Assembly (NCBI GenBank): GCA_015501605.1
Contig: JADNRZ010000064.1
Span: forward strand, 1 to 20,933
Length of the DNA: 20,933 nt
Reading direction: 5' to 3'
Source: Panaeolus papilionaceus
Lineage: Eukaryota; Basidiomycota; Agaricomycetes; Agaricales
Part shown: one piece after another, positions 18,373 to 20,933 of the stretch
Layout of the letters: each line of letters opens with the position of its first letter
Numbering within the stretch: the first letter of the stretch is position 1
Position numbers and translations under genes: made by a program
The notes under the pieces: model-generated
Database searches by the model: none
The model's input: the letters and a program-made list of their open reading frames with translations, nothing else
Told to the model about the DNA's origin: nothing

Positions 18373-20409
18373 ATGAATTCTTCTGCATCTAATCGTGTCA
18401 ATAAACGCACTCGGGACGCCAGGGAAGGGGGCTCCTCTCATGTTACAATACCTTTTGGCGACGACAAGTATCGCTCGGTCGACGCTCGGGAAGGAAAGCT
18501 CCTTAAACACGGTCCTCATGGTGGTTTCATGACCACTGATCCCAGGTCAACGACCAAGATAGAGTTGAATGAAGCATGGAATAACGCTACAGAATGGGAG
18601 CTGCTGGATGACTCCAAGTTTGCACTGGACCCCGATGAAGCACTGTACCTGCAGGCGCTCAATGCTGACATAATGGAGGAGGACCCACAATGCTTGCCAA
18701 ACGACGAAGAAAAGAAGAAAAAGCAGAGGTCCAATGTATCGGTATGTACCATCCATCTATTCCATTCACCGCTTCTTCTAACAGTATGATATACTTTAGT
18801 AGAAACGGCCCCATCGTGTCTGGAAGGAGACCCGCCGGTCATGCTACCTTGATGAGATACTTCAGGGTGCTGGCTGTGCGGATTTTACACAGATGAAAGA
18901 ATGCCCAGACTGTGTCTCATCCAAGAAGCAGGATATCGGGGCAGCGCTCTATCGGTGTAGCTCAGAGTGCTTCTTGCAAGACCTCACTTGCAAGTTGTGT
19001 TGTGTTCGCCGACATCGCCGTCTTCCTTTTCATAGAGTGGAGGTAAGTCCCATCTCTATGGCTCGTTTACTGCACATACTTATCTGTATTACACAGAAAT
19101 GGACTGGCTCTAGCTTTGTTCCTGTAAGCCTTAGCTCCCTCGGTCTCAAGATTGTCCTAAACCACAGCAGCCTGTATTGCGCAGCGCCAATCCCCTGTCA
19201 TCAATCCTTGCTCATATTTCACACCAATGGCATTCACGAATGCAATATCCATTACTGTGGCTGTGGTCAAGGTGAACCCCAGCATATCCAGCTCCTTAGG
19301 AGACAGCTATACCCCGCTAGCCAGCTCATCATCAAAACATGTGTAACCTTTGAACTACTCGACCATCTACATAAACTTTCCCTCACCACCAAATCCTCCT
19401 TATACGACTTCTACCGCGGTTTAGAGAGGCTGACGGACAATACCGGGCTTCAAAAATCGCCATCCGTTACCGAGAGCTTTTCCGAGTTTTCATGCAATGG
19501 AAGCACCTTATGTTGCTGAAGTGGGGAGGCAGAGGACACGATCCAGGGGGTCCAGATGAGACCAAGCCGGGAGAGCTGGCAATCCAGTGCTTCCTGTCCC
19601 ATTCCTGGTGTCAACATGATGGAGGGACGTCGATTTTCACCAGAAAAGTGGTAAGTTCGACCATCCTATGATCTGTTCCCGCTCTCACCGATCCATAGGT
19701 TTCTTAACACCGCTTTTGTCTGTATGGACGCGAACTTCCGGCTCAAAAATCGCCTTGTGTCGAACTATGACCAGAGCCCTGGTTTAGGAATGGGTTGGGC
19801 CTACCTAGTTGAGCGAGAGCCCTATGAGCGCTATATTCTCAATCGCGCCAACGACGCCGATGTAGGTGGTTTAAATTTTTTACGTATGTCATTTATCTAA
19901 CCGATATGTTGCTCTAAATTATAGGTAAGCTCCTGTGTTGGCTTTCAGGCAATGGCCCAGGCGAACACGCGGTTTTCTACAGGGTTAAGATATACAGGGG
20001 TTGGGGGTGTTTTCTGTGCTCGGTCAGAGATGGTGATGCCCCAGGGGATGGGAAGTTTGGTCAAGGGAGAAAGGTATGTGGTTTCGGCAGACTTTTTATG
20101 CCGCCTTCAAACCATTCACAAATTTTATTAGATACTCAAATATGGATTACATCTTCGGATCCGCGGTGCAGGGATTTAAAAATCTACCCGCCATTCTAAT
20201 CAGCTACGATATTTCTTGCCAATGGTCCATTAATCTGGCGAAGAGAATGTCTGAAGATGATTGGCCAGCGGCATTCGCCATTCCTCCCTCCACTCGGATC
20301 ATTCCCGCCGTCCCAAAACTTCACGAAGCTGCACACGAGACCGCCAACCACCAAGTTTTTTCTCTCCACATCAGGAAAAGGCCTCTTGGACTGAAGGAGC
20401 CTGACAGCT
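18373..20409 (+). pseudogene. KDZ transposase with CxC2 cluster, frameshifted and truncated
   Basis: KDZ transposases are RNase H-fold DNA transposases. Exons 18373-18741, 18803-19042, 19097-19650, 19699-19861, 19925-20073 and 20132-20409 give about 586 residues, where the family usually has around 1000. The CxC2 zinc cluster is at residues about 153-205 (CPDC, YRC, CFLQDLTCKLCC, RRHRRLPFHRVEKW). Then come SLGLKIVLNH, FHTNGIH, LLRRQLYPAS, LTTKSSLYDFYRGLE, CMDANFRLKN (first acidic residue, 19727-19729) and ISYDISCQW (second, 20208-20210). Within exon 3 the frame jumps by -1 near 19448-19459 and back by +1 near 19591; the direct frame meets a stop at 19517-19519. The C-terminal part, including the third catalytic acid, is gone where the repeat starts at 20410. 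A further shift near 20370 is possible. Inactive as it stands. Confidence 0.85.
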
Positions 20410-20933
20410 CCCTAGGGCTCCCCAGGGCACGCAGGGCACTCAGGGCACTCAAGGCATTCAGGTCTACCCAAGGCGCTCTACACTCCAAGGAGCATCATAG
20501 GCTACAGTATCAGGTTACACCAAGGCACCCCAAGGATGCCCTTGGATGCTCTGGGGACACCCTCTGTTGACCTAGAAATGCCCGGAAAACAGCCTGAAAT
20601 GCCTTGCCACTGACTTGTACTCTACTGAAGAATCACAACAAGATCAATAATATGCAAAGACATTCATTTTCACAACTATATAATACATGAAAGTGCTACC
20701 AAAGTATCAAGCATATTTTCTACACATAAAATAAAAGCAGCTCATGGGTAAAAAAGATAAAATAGGAAAAAGGACAGCAAGACAGGAAGGGCATGGAGAG
20801 CCAGAAAAAATAGAGAGAATAAAGCTAATATTAATAAGTCAAAAAAGCGGAGCAGCAGTGTAAAAACCATAAAAGTGGAGTAAAAAGGAGAACATAGAAC
20901 ATAGAAATGAAGGGAGAGAGTGAGATGAGGAAA
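20410..20933 (+). repeat. Second copy of the 5210-type dispersed repeat (runs off the window)
   Basis: From CCCTAGGGCTCCCC it follows 5210-5655 with about a dozen substitutions and one single-base indel, then diverges just after AAAAAAGCGGAGCA at 20841-20854. It joins the KDZ frame, which reads on for about 54 codons of nonsense to a stop at 20568-20570. The end is outside the window. Confidence 0.85.

Larger units (their letters stand above)
10203..20409. mobile_element. Proposed KDZ composite element carrying TET/JBP and HMG-like genes
   Basis: This span contains, in order, an HMG-like protein gene (-), an acidic ORF (+), a TET/JBP dioxygenase gene (-) and a KDZ transposase (+). In basidiomycetes TET/JBP genes are known to be linked to KDZ (Kyakuja-Dileera-Zisupton) transposons that also encode divergent HMG-domain proteins. 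Gene content and the head-to-head TET/KDZ arrangement are seen in the sequence; membership in a single element is inferred. Neither terminus is resolved. The right side is cut by another repeat at 20410, and the limits given are simply the outermost recognised genes. Confidence 0.55.

Noticed and set aside
20355..20395. A 22-base GT...CAG intron between NHQ and the GKGLLD-like sequence near the end of the KDZ frame
   Set aside because: It is far shorter than any other intron here; a small indel in a decaying gene is more likely.
1..20933. CRISPR array, bacterial operon, riboswitch or rRNA
   Set aside because: Spliceosomal introns show a eukaryote, the tandem repeats lack the repeat-spacer layout, and no rRNA-like conserved sequence was seen.

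Overview
The window looks like nuclear DNA of a mushroom-forming basidiomycete (Agaricomycetes). Coding frames join only across short GT-AG introns of about 38-76 bp. The recognisable proteins (KDZ transposase with a CxC2 cysteine cluster, fungal TET/JBP dioxygenase, an HMG-like basidiomycete protein, a mushroom-type JmjC protein) are a set known from expanded, transposon-linked families in this group. The genus cannot be told from the sequence.

Layout. Bases 1-1874 are repeat-rich and hold no certain gene; they include a degenerate 180-bp tandem repeat and an AT-rich tract. Bases 1875-5209 are eleven exons of a JmjC-domain protein with its metal ligands in place. The gene is cut at 5210 by a 2.9-kb insertion and its 3' exons resume at about 8107-8872. 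The insertion is composite: a dispersed repeat with an exact left end, a purine-rich 207-bp tandem duplication, a nested 988-bp inverted-repeat transposon with 9-bp target duplications, two adjacent foldback units and a perfect hairpin at the right border. Bases 8873-10202 have no gene but hold a G-rich minisatellite.

Bases 10203-20409 look like an old KDZ-type mobile module. It holds an HMG-like protein gene (minus strand, one frameshift, a solo LTR in one intron), a divergent acidic proline-rich ORF, an apparently intact TET/JBP gene (minus strand, 448 codons), and head-to-head with it a KDZ transposase (plus strand) that has two frameshifts and loses its C-terminal half where a second copy of the 5210-type repeat begins at 20410. 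The association of KDZ transposons with TET/JBP and divergent HMG proteins in basidiomycetes is established knowledge. What this copy adds is that the transposase and HMG gene are decaying while the dioxygenase frame and active site are preserved, and that one young repeat family has broken both the JmjC gene and the transposase.

In such elements the KDZ protein would supply DNA cleavage and strand transfer, the TET/JBP protein would oxidise 5-methylcytosine (possibly countering silencing of the element), and the HMG-like protein may bind DNA. This copy can no longer move by itself, but its dioxygenase may still be made. All gene models, splice sites and identities were read by eye; no database search was run.
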